Shown here: piece by piece, positions 31,172 through 40,880 of the stretch | Layout: every line of letters begins with the position of its first letter | How positions within the stretch are numbered: the first letter of the stretch is position 1 | From: Plasmodium coatneyi | Taxonomy: Eukaryota; Apicomplexa; Aconoidasida; Haemosporida; Plasmodiidae | NCBI RefSeq assembly: GCF_001680005.1 | Contig: NC_033565.1 | Location: forward strand, 1,345,501-1,409,500 | DNA length: 64,000 nt | Direction: 5' to 3' | The notes under the pieces: model-generated | What the model saw: only the letters and a program-made list of their open reading frames with translations | What the model was told of the DNA's origin: nothing | The model's database searches: none | Translations under genes and position numbers: made by a program

Positions 31172-32374
31172 ATGAATTACACGATGGGAATTGCACGGGC
31201 CATGGTGCTCGCCACAGCGCTGCTGACCTGGCTGCAAGTGAGCCTGTGCAAGCACCACGTGGACCTCTCCAGTTCAGGGAAATCTACGTTCCTCCTGAAT
31301 GTAGTCCCAGGAGACACAGTGGTATACACGTGTCCATACAGTTTTAACAAAGACATGAGACACATCTGTGCACGTGAGAGAGATTTCTTTGACAGAAAAC
31401 TCTTCTGTTTCGAGCACGTCATAATTAATAGAAGCGTCTTCCAATTGAGGGACTACGTGAGAGGAGCCTACAACATCGTGAGCAAATATGTGAACAACGT
31501 ATATACGGCGGAGTTCACTGTGCCCCCTGTTGTTCTCATGAATCGACATTTCGAATGCTACTGCTATATGGATGATGGGGGTAGGGTACAGAAGAAGACG
31601 CTGAAGGTACATATATCGAAGGGTATTGTTAGGAAGACCCCTGGATGTGACTTCAACGATGAGTATAGAGAAAATACTGCTATTACCACCTTTAACAAAA
31701 TGAATCGGAAAATAGCTAAGGCGTGTGATAGCTACCCCCGCGGTGGAGATACCATCACTCTGTTGTGTCCTGTTAACTACACGGTCCAACCGGATGGATG
31801 CTTCAACCAAGTTTATGTAAAAAAGGACGACGTACAAAACAATAAAAACCTACTGGAGGAAAGATTCAATATAAGTCGTAAGTTTGAGCAAGACAAATAC
31901 AAGGTAGTTGGTATTGAGACGCTTTTTGGAAAAAAGTTGGATAGCGTAGGAGATGAAATAACCAGATTTGCTAAAATACCCGTTACAAATGATGAAATCA
32001 TTTTTACCTGCACATGTAAGGAAAATAATGGCTCAGACATACTCATGATGAATGTATATATAAACGAAAGTTACGACAAATTCGTTGAACCTAATCAGGG
32101 GAAGTCTGCCCAATCCAATCAGGGGAATCCCGTCCAGTCTAATCAGGGGAACCCCGTCCAGTCTAATCAGTGGAATCCCGTCCATTCTAATCAGGATAAG
32201 TCCGCTCAGTTTAATTACGAGAGGTGGGTGAACCATAATAATGGCCAGGTGGAGTACTCCAGGCATAAGTTCAGTTCCACCAACGTTAGTCAGACGGAGG
32301 TGCGCGGTGCAGCGTCCTCTTCCTTTTTCGCTCACATGCTGCTCTGTGCACTGTCACTGCTTCTGCTGGGTTAG
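31172..32374 (+). CDS. P38: 6-cysteine protein P38
   Basis: 400 residues, ATG at 31172. The open frame upstream to 31115 begins with TTG and is repeat-derived. Residues 1-26 are a signal peptide (MVLATALLTWLQVSLC). Two s48/45 domains follow (about 30-165 and 165-305) with typical motifs: VVPGDTVVYTCPYSF, FECYCYM, GGDTITLLCPVNYTV and IIFTCTCKEN. Residues 308-347 are five octapeptide repeats. The last 20 residues are hydrophobic after a Ser-rich stretch, which fits a GPI-anchor signal. P38 sits on merozoite and gametocyte surfaces in P. falciparum and belongs to the same family as P12, P41 and P48/45; its molecular role is not settled. The convergent neighbour's stop is only 124 bp away. Confidence 0.92.
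   Translation: MNYTMGIARAMVLATALLTWLQVSLCKHHVDLSSSGKSTFLLNVVPGDTVVYTCPYSFNKDMRHICARERDFFDRKLFCFEHVIINRSVFQLRDYVRGAYNIVSKYVNNVYTAEFTVPPVVLMNRHFECYCYMDDGGRVQKKTLKVHISKGIVRKTPGCDFNDEYRENTAITTFNKMNRKIAKACDSYPRGGDTITLLCPVNYTVQPDGCFNQVYVKKDDVQNNKNLLEERFNISRKFEQDKYKVVGIETLFGKKLDSVGDEITRFAKIPVTNDEIIFTCTCKENNGSDILMMNVYINESYDKFVEPNQGKSAQSNQGNPVQSNQGNPVQSNQWNPVHSNQDKSAQFNYERWVNHNNGQVEYSRHKFSSTNVSQTEVRGAASSSFFAHMLLCALSLLLLG
32093..32212 (+). repeat. 24-bp tandem repeat in P38 (octapeptide)
   Basis: Five in-frame 24-bp units encoding variants of NQGNPVQS, located between the second s48/45 domain and the GPI signal. Units 2 and 3 are nearly identical at the DNA level; units 1, 4 and 5 have diverged. Confidence 0.9.
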
Positions 32375-32498
32375 TAGTGGCACTATTTACGTGAACACCT
32401 TTGCTAGTATATATATATATATTTTTTTTTTTTTCCCTGCCTTGTTCACCCCGTGTGTACCACTTTGATCGACTCCACAACATTTTGGGGGCACCCGT

Positions 32499-33177
32499 TC
32501 AATGCTTTGTCACCGCTTTGTTATCGCTTTTATGACACATCTCCACCCCCGTGGTGCATGTCAAATTGGGCAGGAAGGTCGAAATTTTTAGCACCTTTAG
32601 GGAAAACTGGTGACGCATCGTCTGGCTGGGCTGCATGGCGTACAGGAGGAGGTTCACCATCCTACAGGGGGGGTACAAAAAAATGGGAAAACAAAACGCG
32701 TTGCAACAAATGTGGGAACGGACATAGGGGGGGTCCCCTCTTGACGGGGGTCTATCTTTGCATGAGTCGCCATGGTTGGAAAAACCTCCATGGAAGGTCT
32801 CTCCGGAATGCACCATGAAAGACACTCCCCTCCTGCCTACCTCAAACCGGTGCGCAGAACGAAGAAGCGGTTGCTCTGCGCGATCTTCAGCATTTTAAAA
32901 TCGACCTTCAGTAGCATGACCAGCCCGAAGAGGTCGAATATGATAAGCTTCAGTGCCTTCTTTACATGACTGACGGCGTTGACATTCTCCAGGTTGACGC
33001 TGCAAGGGGGGGAAGGGGCGAATCAGGAGGGAGGACTAATAAGCAGAACAGAAAACGTGGTGGGAAAACACATCTCCCTTTGGTGTTATCTCCCTCCCGG
33101 GACGACGCTGCGCTGATCTGGGTGACTAACATCTTCACCAGCAGGTACACTTGGTTCGACTTGGAGGCGAGTTCCAT
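32499..33177 (-). CDS. Small three-exon conserved-looking protein, function unknown
   Basis: Reconstructed on the minus strand. Exon 1 is 33131-33177 (MELASKSNQVYLLVK, donor GTTAGT), exon 2 is 32841-32999 (VNLENVNAVSHVKKALKLII onward, donor GTAGGC) and exon 3 is 32499-32661 (acceptor CTGTAG). Phases 2 and 2 join exactly, giving 122 residues. The product is mostly alpha-helical with alternating hydrophobic and basic residues (DFKMLKIAQSNRFFVLRTGLR), has no signal peptide and no motif I recognise. Its position and strand match a short hypothetical gene expected from P. falciparum chromosome 5 synteny. Exon 1 is the least certain part, since an alternative donor GTACCT also keeps frame. Confidence 0.6.
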
Positions 33178-33501
33178 GGGTACGTCACTCGGTGGGGCAA
33201 TCGCTCAATAGGGCAACGATTCCTATAGTGAAAACGCCCGACGGTCGCATCGGCTGAGTAGCTCTACTTCTAGTGAAAGAAAAAATGTGGCAGTGTTGCC
33301 TCGTCCCCCGCTGCGTTTCCCCCCGAACCTGAATGGACCACATGTGCGGCTGACAACAAATCTGCGGAGCGGCGCATTAAGAATCGCCCAAATTAGCTTC
33401 CCGCACAGGTGATTAAAAAGGGGGGTTATACATGCTGATGCGTACATTCACATGATATTTGTATGGGTATATAAATGTACGTGTAAATGTATGTATGTTT
33501 G

Positions 33502-33538
<37 letters not shown>

Positions 33539-33815
33539 GCCTGAACAAGCAAGGTGAAATTGCAAAAAAGCAGACTGGAAAACTGTGAGCGGTCCGTTCG
33601 AGCCACGTGAACAACGCATTATATTCCCGTCCCCCCGCAACGGCGCTGACGTCATAGCCACATGAAAGGGCTGCTTGGGTAGGTATGCCCTGGGCGTTCA
33701 CTCCTTTACATTTTTGCGGTTCGATGTTGTGTGGTTAACCAGAAGGCCATTGGATTGGCCCGGAGCGAAATCACTTGCTATGCCTTTCAGCTAGCCAAGT
33801 TTCGGGGAACACGCC

Positions 33816-33846
<31 letters not shown>

Positions 33847-34025
33847 TAACACCGCATGGATGCAAACAATCATGTCTTAAGTTAAAACGTTTAGAATTGA
33901 AAGTTGTTACATCAGAAGGAGGTGAAAAGGTCGACGGTGGGTAAACACAACGAATGTAACAGCACCCACGGTTGCACAGCCTGTGGGACGAAAAAGCCAT
34001 GCATAGGATGACTGCTCTCCCTCTA
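33178..34025. other. Spacer upstream of the three-exon gene
   Basis: About 850 bp, containing T and A runs at 33507-33532 and 33816-33844 and one degenerate palindrome copy near 33539-33555. It also holds the 3' UTR of the App1-like gene. No gene seen. Confidence 0.55.
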
Positions 34026-37000
34026 CTAGCTGATAAAGTGCAGCTTCCTCTCGGAAATCTCGCGCATGCGCTGTGCGATTATTTTTTTTGTCCGATTAAC
34101 CGTCTCGGCGTTGTACTTGTCCAGTTCGTCCATGGCGTCACTCAATATAATGTCCTTAATAAGATCTTCCCATTTAGAGGAGCTTGCAGGGGCTTTGCTC
34201 TTTTCCAAGTCAAGCACAGCCTGCACGAGTACCCTCGTGAGTCCCTTCTTATCGATCAGATTGTAAGCATGTGCTTTGGTAGCAGCACCGATGTATGTAC
34301 GAAAGAAAAATATAGGCACAGACTTAATGAAGTAGTCACTTGGGAGCAATGTATTGTCATCCTTCCCTTTTACGTGGTGCAAAAAAACAGCTTTCATCCT
34401 TTGTGGGTAAGTACGAATCATCATTTCTCCAGCTTGTTTATCCATATCCCCAGTGTCTCCAATCCATATGTACCTCACGAGTGAGTTCTGCTGAAGCACG
34501 TACTTATGGAGGTGCTTAAAGTTTACAAATTTTTTTTCCCCTCTCGTTTCATTCCATACCCACTCCTTCAACGTCGAGTAGAGAATTTTGTTGTCACAGT
34601 CGATACCCCAGCTTTTTATTCCTCTCCTCTCTGCCACTTCGTTAAATTTTTTGTTTAAAAAAGAATCCTCTGTGATGGGAACTTGTGGGATTCTCGCTGT
34701 AAGGACGGATAACAACAAGGGCTTTGCTTCTGCTGGTAGTTTATTCATGGCTAGCTCGAAAATGAACTGGAAGGACCCTGGGTATGTTTCTCCTCTCTGG
34801 TACTGAGCGTCCACTCCTCCCAAAGCGTAGTTGAAAAACTTGTAACCGCCGCTCGACCGGATCGTGTCGTCTATGTCAATTATCACTTGGGTCGTTCCCC
34901 ATTTCAGGCGGTCATTCTTGCAGTCGATAATTCGCCTCTTCACTTTTCCGCCCGTTCCGGCAGGGGCCTCTTCACCGCCAGTGGTAGCACCAGCGGTAGC
35001 ACCAGCGGTAACACCAACGGGAACGGCAACGCCAGCAGCAGTCCGAACGGAGGAGGGATCCCCCTTCCCCTCGGGTTGGCGGTCAACTGCTTCACCACTT
35101 CGTTCCATTGTCTTGTCACTCTCTTCCCTTCTTGGGAGGTTACTTCGCCCCCTTGTCTTGTCCCAGAGCTCATTCTCCTTGTAAATAAATTGGTAAATAT
35201 CTGGAGGGAGCTGTTCCTCCACCGCTACCTGTGACAGACACTGAAAATTATTCTCATACAAATTCACGTCACTCGATTTGCACACATTCTGTATAGGTGG
35301 GTCCTCCCCATCGATGTGTCTCCATTTTTGGTGATCCCTTCGGTCAGGTGATTCACTCCACCTTCGTCCCTCTTCACAGTTTCTCGTCCCGAACGGCCGA
35401 TCCAGATATTCACTACATAGGGATACATTCCTGCGGTCATTGGGACTGTTCTTCCTCTTCCCATCCGGTTCGTTACATAAGTCCTTAATCGCATGGAAGC
35501 ATTTCTCCATTTTTGCGTCGTTGAGCTTAATGGGGTTCACTTGAAAGTGCGTGTCATCCATGAAGGGTCTCTGTTCCTCCTCCATCTCCTTGTGGATACT
35601 ACTTGGTGACACCCTACTGACGTTCGTGGGGGAACTCGGTTCGTACTGCTGCGCGGGTGTATCGTTTACGGGTGCAGTGGAGTTCGCTTTAGGGCGGCTG
35701 GGCAGATCATCACTCATACCGCCATGCTGGACGTTTTCCGCTGCGTTCACACTGTTCACACCGATTCGATATGCATGTCGGTGCGTCTCGTCACTGTGGG
35801 GGTCGTGCCTTTCTGCATGCTTTCCCTCGGGTGCACTCCCCCTTAGATGTAGCTCCCTCGGTCTCTCCAAACGATCATACATTTCGACACACTGATCTTC
35901 GTCCTCCTTCCCATTTTGGCAATAAACGTGGCTGCTACTGAAGGACTTTTTACTGAGTGGAACCCCCATGTCGTTGGGTGGAGATCCCACTTGGTTTGAA
36001 TAACTGCCGGAGTCGTACTTCCTAAGCGTGTACTTCGGGGTGGTCGTTCTATTAACTTTTTGCGTATCCGTAAAGGTCACTTGAATGGGTGGGAGAGCGG
36101 GGTTACTGTTGTTGTGGCTCACTGGGGTAACAGTGTCGACCTGTTCTGCCCGCCAGGCGTCGTGGCCGTCATCATCACAATGATCACTGTCACTTCCTTC
36201 GTTTCCACCTTGGATGCCTCCCCCTCTGTTATGCTTTCCCCCTTTTTGGGTCTTTTTCTCCTCGACAGACTCCTCTATGCGGCTAATAATCCGTGTCATT
36301 TTGTTAGTACCCTCCTCTTGGGAGTTCCTTCCCTTGTGCCTATCGGAAGTGCTGACCCGTGAGGTCGCCCATCTATCTGGGCCTAACTGAAATAAAGGAG
36401 AGCTGTCCTCATCATCACTGTTTTGCCTGCTTGAGTGAAGCAACGGTATAGCACAAATCTTACCCCGTTCATCTACCCGTTCATTGTACTGTTTGCGTGT
36501 TTTCCCAGAGCGGCTTCCCCCCAGTGAGCGATTCGCTTGTTTTCCCCATTTGGCATAATCACATTGATCGTTACGTTTGGGGTCTATCCTGTGTGTCACT
36601 TCAGGGTTCAGCGGAGTAGGTGGAATCGCAGAAGGGCGGACGCCGATATGGCTTTCGCTTACATCACTGTGGTCACTCTGGTTGGATACCCTCTCCTTTA
36701 TGTCTTCCCCCTCGGCTACTTCTAAACGTTGGTTTGCCGCATTGACGGTGGTTTTACCAGTTTGTGCCTTCTCTCCTTCCTCATCAGAGGACACATATTT
36801 CCTCCATTTTTCCAGTTCGTTCTTTCCTGCATGTTGATTCATCTGTGTGTATCCCCCTTCTTTCATTTCGGGGAGGTTATCCTTCCCCATTTCACTGCAA
36901 AGGGTATTCCTCCCACCTGTGTATGTATCATCGGATGGCTTTTCAATTCTTTCACTTTCGCCTGAACAGTTCATGTACTTTTCCGGTGGTGGTTGCTCCT

Positions 37001-37481
37001 CCATGTGAGTGGAGTTACCAGGTAGATTTCCTGGCGGATTGTTATTGTAGTTACCGTTGTGGTTGCCACCATCGTGGATGTCGTCTGGTCCTCCCTGTTG
37101 GTCACCTCCAATTAGGAGCAAGTTAGGAAATTTATTCACAAATGGGGGAGAGTTTCCCTTTTCATCACTGTCGGGATCATCCCCGTCGTCACTGTCATCG
37201 ACGCCATCGAACCAGTGTGTGTCCTTCTTCTGGACGTTACTGTTTGTCTGGTTCATACTTTCGTAGAGTTTCGAGTGGATCAGCTTTTCCTGTTCTTCCT
37301 CCTCGTCCTCCGTCAGGTCAGACTGTTTGTGTAACTTACTTGGGGAACACACACTCAGGTCATCAAGACTTATTTTGTCCTCATCGGAATTTTCCTTCTC
37401 TGCTGTTTCGTGCAGCCTTTTTATGTCATCCATTTCGATGCATTCGAAGGTGGGCTTTTCCTTGTCTCGTTTCCTTATCAT
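34026..37481 (-). CDS. App1-like phosphatidate phosphatase (DUF2183) with long disordered N-terminus
   Basis: 1151 residues, single exon, ATG at 37479-37481. The first 850 residues are low-complexity (Asn, Asp, Ser, Glu, Gly; several poly-acidic patches) with no domain. The C-terminal 280 residues are an HAD-fold catalytic domain: motif I DIDDT (near 867, the DxDxT form shared with lipins), LTAR (near 926, motif II position), and WIGDTGDMDKQAGEMM (near 1006, motif IV). Yeast App1, an actin-patch Mg2+-dependent phosphatidate phosphatase, has the same arrangement with GDSG in place of GDTG. The predicted reaction is phosphatidic acid to diacylglycerol. All catalytic aspartates expected for the family are present. 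An Ala/Gly/Val/Thr repeat lies just before the domain. Confidence 0.8.
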   Translation of the reverse strand: MIRKRDKEKPTFECIEMDDIKRLHETAEKENSDEDKISLDDLSVCSPSKLHKQSDLTEDEEEEQEKLIHSKLYESMNQTNSNVQKKDTHWFDGVDDSDDGDDPDSDEKGNSPPFVNKFPNLLLIGGDQQGGPDDIHDGGNHNGNYNNNPPGNLPGNSTHMEEQPPPEKYMNCSGESERIEKPSDDTYTGGRNTLCSEMGKDNLPEMKEGGYTQMNQHAGKNELEKWRKYVSSDEEGEKAQTGKTTVNAANQRLEVAEGEDIKERVSNQSDHSDVSESHIGVRPSAIPPTPLNPEVTHRIDPKRNDQCDYAKWGKQANRSLGGSRSGKTRKQYNERVDERGKICAIPLLHSSRQNSDDEDSSPLFQLGPDRWATSRVSTSDRHKGRNSQEEGTNKMTRIISRIEESVEEKKTQKGGKHNRGGGIQGGNEGSDSDHCDDDGHDAWRAEQVDTVTPVSHNNSNPALPPIQVTFTDTQKVNRTTTPKYTLRKYDSGSYSNQVGSPPNDMGVPLSKKSFSSSHVYCQNGKEDEDQCVEMYDRLERPRELHLRGSAPEGKHAERHDPHSDETHRHAYRIGVNSVNAAENVQHGGMSDDLPSRPKANSTAPVNDTPAQQYEPSSPTNVSRVSPSSIHKEMEEEQRPFMDDTHFQVNPIKLNDAKMEKCFHAIKDLCNEPDGKRKNSPNDRRNVSLCSEYLDRPFGTRNCEEGRRWSESPDRRDHQKWRHIDGEDPPIQNVCKSSDVNLYENNFQCLSQVAVEEQLPPDIYQFIYKENELWDKTRGRSNLPRREESDKTMERSGEAVDRQPEGKGDPSSVRTAAGVAVPVGVTAGATAGATTGGEEAPAGTGGKVKRRIIDCKNDRLKWGTTQVIIDIDDTIRSSGGYKFFNYALGGVDAQYQRGETYPGSFQFIFELAMNKLPAEAKPLLLSVLTARIPQVPITEDSFLNKKFNEVAERRGIKSWGIDCDNKILYSTLKEWVWNETRGEKKFVNFKHLHKYVLQQNSLVRYIWIGDTGDMDKQAGEMMIRTYPQRMKAVFLHHVKGKDDNTLLPSDYFIKSVPIFFFRTYIGAATKAHAYNLIDKKGLTRVLVQAVLDLEKSKAPASSSKWEDLIKDIILSDAMDELDKYNAETVNRTKKIIAQRMREISERKLHFIS

Positions 37482-38637
37482 GAGGGGCGTGGCAGCGTCG
37501 TGAAGTTGTACCGTCGTTAAGTTGTAGCGTTGTGAAGTTGTTACGGTTCAGGGATGTAATGATCGGTGGTAGTATACGCCCCTACGACGCGTGCAGAAAC
37601 AATAGGGGAAGAAGGCAAATCGAAAAGAGGGCCTATCCACTCGAGTTGGCGCCTTTGCAACTACCACCACGTGAATGCGGTTAAAGCTGCTTAAAAGGTG
37701 GGAAGTTGATGACACGGTGCGTATTCTATGCTGGACACAAGCCAAGTCGGACCCATGCGTATAGATTCAAAGGGGCAATTAAAAGGGCATCTCCTACACT
37801 GAGATAACTTCGCACACTGTGCAAACTGTGCGTGTTCTGCATATGTGTTCATCAGAGGGGAGATACACTACCTTGTGGATGCCACGAAGGAACGTTAAAA
37901 ATGAAAAGGAACAAACTTGTGAACTCGTCTCAGTGTAGGAGCTGCTCTTCTGTGCATTGCTTTGTTTTTCCTGATAGGGCTACGTGGGGGGGGCTTCCCT
38001 TCTCATAAAATGGGCAACCTATTCCGCGTTGGTCTGGAACAGGCACCCTCCGTTCTTCAGGATGCTTCTCCCCAAGGAGGGACACGCCAGTGGGTATAAC
38101 GTCTGAATGTTTACGCACCGGTGTGGTTACGGAGCACATGCCTACGCGCAGGCTCCACCCGAATCGCCTTCCTCTGATGCGAATTCCAATTTGGACTAAC
38201 GGGTATAGGTTCCCCAACTTAAAAAAAAGAAACGGGGCAGCCGCGTTAATGGATTGTTACTATGTTCGGCGGCCTGCTGCTCAGGCGTAATGTAGCTAAA
38301 CGTACGAGTGACTCACGGCGTCATGCAGGTACTCATCCCTACCTACCTACATGCATACACGCATACATGAATACATGAATACATGCATACAGGTACAGTA
38401 GATGCGCGGCCACAGTACGATCGCAGAGCCATTACAGCGCAATTAAAGCGCAGATTTTTATGTGAACAAAAAAAAGAACAGTCAGTAGAGCTGTAAAAGG
38501 CGGGAACGAATACATGGCGCTCGAGCAGTTCACTCGGGAAATGCTTAACAAATAAATTCATGTAGTTACGCACATACTAATGAACGGAGGTTTGTATATA
38601 CATGCATATGCACGTAGGTATTCATAACGGCAGAGTG

Positions 38638-38668
<31 letters not shown>

Positions 38669-40615
38669 TGCTCGCGCGTTAACAAACCCGGGAACAGAAA
38701 AATTACAGGCAAGCGGATTGCGCAGCTTGGCGCGCGTGCCATTAGTGACCGATGGGCTGCTTATCCCTTCGCTAACATATGCTACAATTAAAAAGGGTGA
38801 AAGTTGCACAAGATAAAGGAAGATTCTTTTTTTTTTTTTTTTTTTTTTTTTAAAAGCTTGCGGATTTTCCCCAAGTGCACATTTTGCCAAGGGGGAAGGT
38901 GTATACTGTCCCGCCGACTGGTTTTTATTTTCCCTCCCGAAGTTGGTGGGGGTCTGCTGTTTAGGCTGCGGAGTGACGGCACAATGAGGGGCACGAAGGT
39001 TCTTTCCTGTATCTGCACTCAGGCATGTAGAGGCGAAATGATGGAGCTTCCTCGATAAACCCCGTGGGGATCAGTAGGGGGTAAGACGGCAATCTACACG
39101 AAGGTGAGCGCAAAGCACGTATGCATGTGCCCACCGGTGAGGAGTTACGCCAGCTGGCAACGTGGACTTCCACGTGAAGTGTCATGGAGGATTGTCATCG
39201 AGGAATGTCAGTTAACTTGGACCCCCACTACGCACACCCCTGCGTCGATTGCAAACCTGAACGAACCGCCTTGCCTGTGCCAATGCGAACAAATTGTACA
39301 AATAGGAAAAAAAAAAAAGCTACACAAATTTGTTAACAGAAAAGATAGCTGCAAAGACGCTACCTAAGGGGGCGAGCTTCCCGTGTGGACAAACAAAACC
39401 TTCACGCGCACCATTCTGTTGTAGAAAAATCGTTCCCCTGTGGAGGTTTATTATAAGTACAAGGAACGCCTAAACTCGGCAGACATGTTTTTTTTTTTTT
39501 TCCTTTTTTTAAACCATGATTTTTCCACCCATTCCATGTCTATCTTTCGAGTGACCACGCTGGGAAGGTATAAACATATATGTGACAGGTTAGCAAATAG
39601 GGGTGGTAGATGGTTCTGTTTTTTTCTTTCATCTATCCAACAGCGACGGTGCTGCACAGGAAGGAAGCGTCCCTCGGGGAGGGGTGTTTTACTCCTCGTT
39701 TAGCAACTACCCTAATGAGCATACGCATAAGAGGTAACCCCCTTAGATACGTTCGAACTTAAGCCGCTTCTCCAGTTGTTTCCCCTCCGATGCTGCACAG
39801 GGAGCATCCAACCCTGTACTGTAAACAAACGGGGAAACCCCCCCTAAACACGGTTAAATATGTGTCGTAACGTGTGCCAAATCGGCTAACACGGATTTTA
39901 CCCCCCCTCCTGGTAAAACGAAACAAAGCAGTCCCCACGATGAACAAACCCGACTGTAGCAAAAAAATGGCAAGGCAAAGGAAAACGAACACTCCTCACA
40001 GAAACAACATTTTGTTCTTATTCACTTATTCGCCACCAACAATGATCGGTGCCAAATCGGGTTGTCCGTTTGGTTTATATATACGTCTGCGAAAGGGTAT
40101 GGCGGGATCGATCGACTCACCTCCTCCCCTTCTTATCGCCATTTGTGGTCTATGAGCTAAGCACGCAGATCATATCAGCGTCGTTCTTTGGGACTCTTTC
40201 CCATTCTTAACATGAGTTGTGCGAAATGGGGTAACGTCCACGTGTGTGGGGAGAAGGCAATACCACAGTATCACCATTTGGTGTTCGTATTTCATTCGTT
40301 CGTTTGCAGCGGGTTGGAGAAAAAAAAAATCACAACGATGTGATGCGTGTGGCGATTACTCCTCTCGAGGAGCTGAATTGCTTTACGAAACGACGGAAGG
40401 ACGGGGAAAAAAAAAAAAAAAAAAGTGATCGCCTCGTCCATCTTCCATCTTTGTGCGAGCGTACAGGGAAAGGATGGGCACCGGGAGCCATATCCCTGTA
40501 AATTACGCTTCTCCGATTTTTTTTTTTTTTTTTTTTTTTTTCTGTTAGTACATGTTTAGTCGGGGAAGCAGCTTCAAAGGTTCACACGTTCAACCGGAAG
40601 AATAAAAAGAGGCAG

Positions 40616-40646
<31 letters not shown>

Positions 40647-40880
40647 CGATAACGGCATGGACGTACAGATACATGGGCAAGAAGGGATGCATGAAGGTTT
40701 GCATGTATGTATGCACGTATGTATGCATGTATGTATGTCACGTATGTTACGTATGTACCAGTTCGTATGCGTATAGAGGGTCTCCCAGTGAGCACCCGTT
40801 GATGAGCGTTTCGCTGCAGGAGGGAGGGCAGAAGTGAGGCACTACATGAGAAATATTCCTAACCGGTGCACAGACGAAGG
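37482..40880. promoter_or_regulatory. Divergent region between the App1-like gene and NPL4
   Basis: 3.4 kb upstream of both genes. Visible elements are: a microsatellite of ATACATGA/GCATACAT type at 38341-38395; runs of 30 A's (38637-38666) and of T's (38827-38851); a T run at 40518-40541 and an A run at 40617-40643; and a GTATGTAT-type microsatellite at 40695-40760. No gene with conserved sequence is evident. Confidence 0.5.
40695..40760 (+). repeat. GTAT-type microsatellite before NPL4
   Basis: Irregular tetranucleotide array of ATGT/ACGT/GCAT units about 120 bp upstream of the NPL4 start. Typical leader-region simple sequence. Confidence 0.65.

Noticed and set aside
37930..38217. 95-codon minus-strand frame upstream of App1
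   Set aside because: No domain, no splice support, composition like the spacer.
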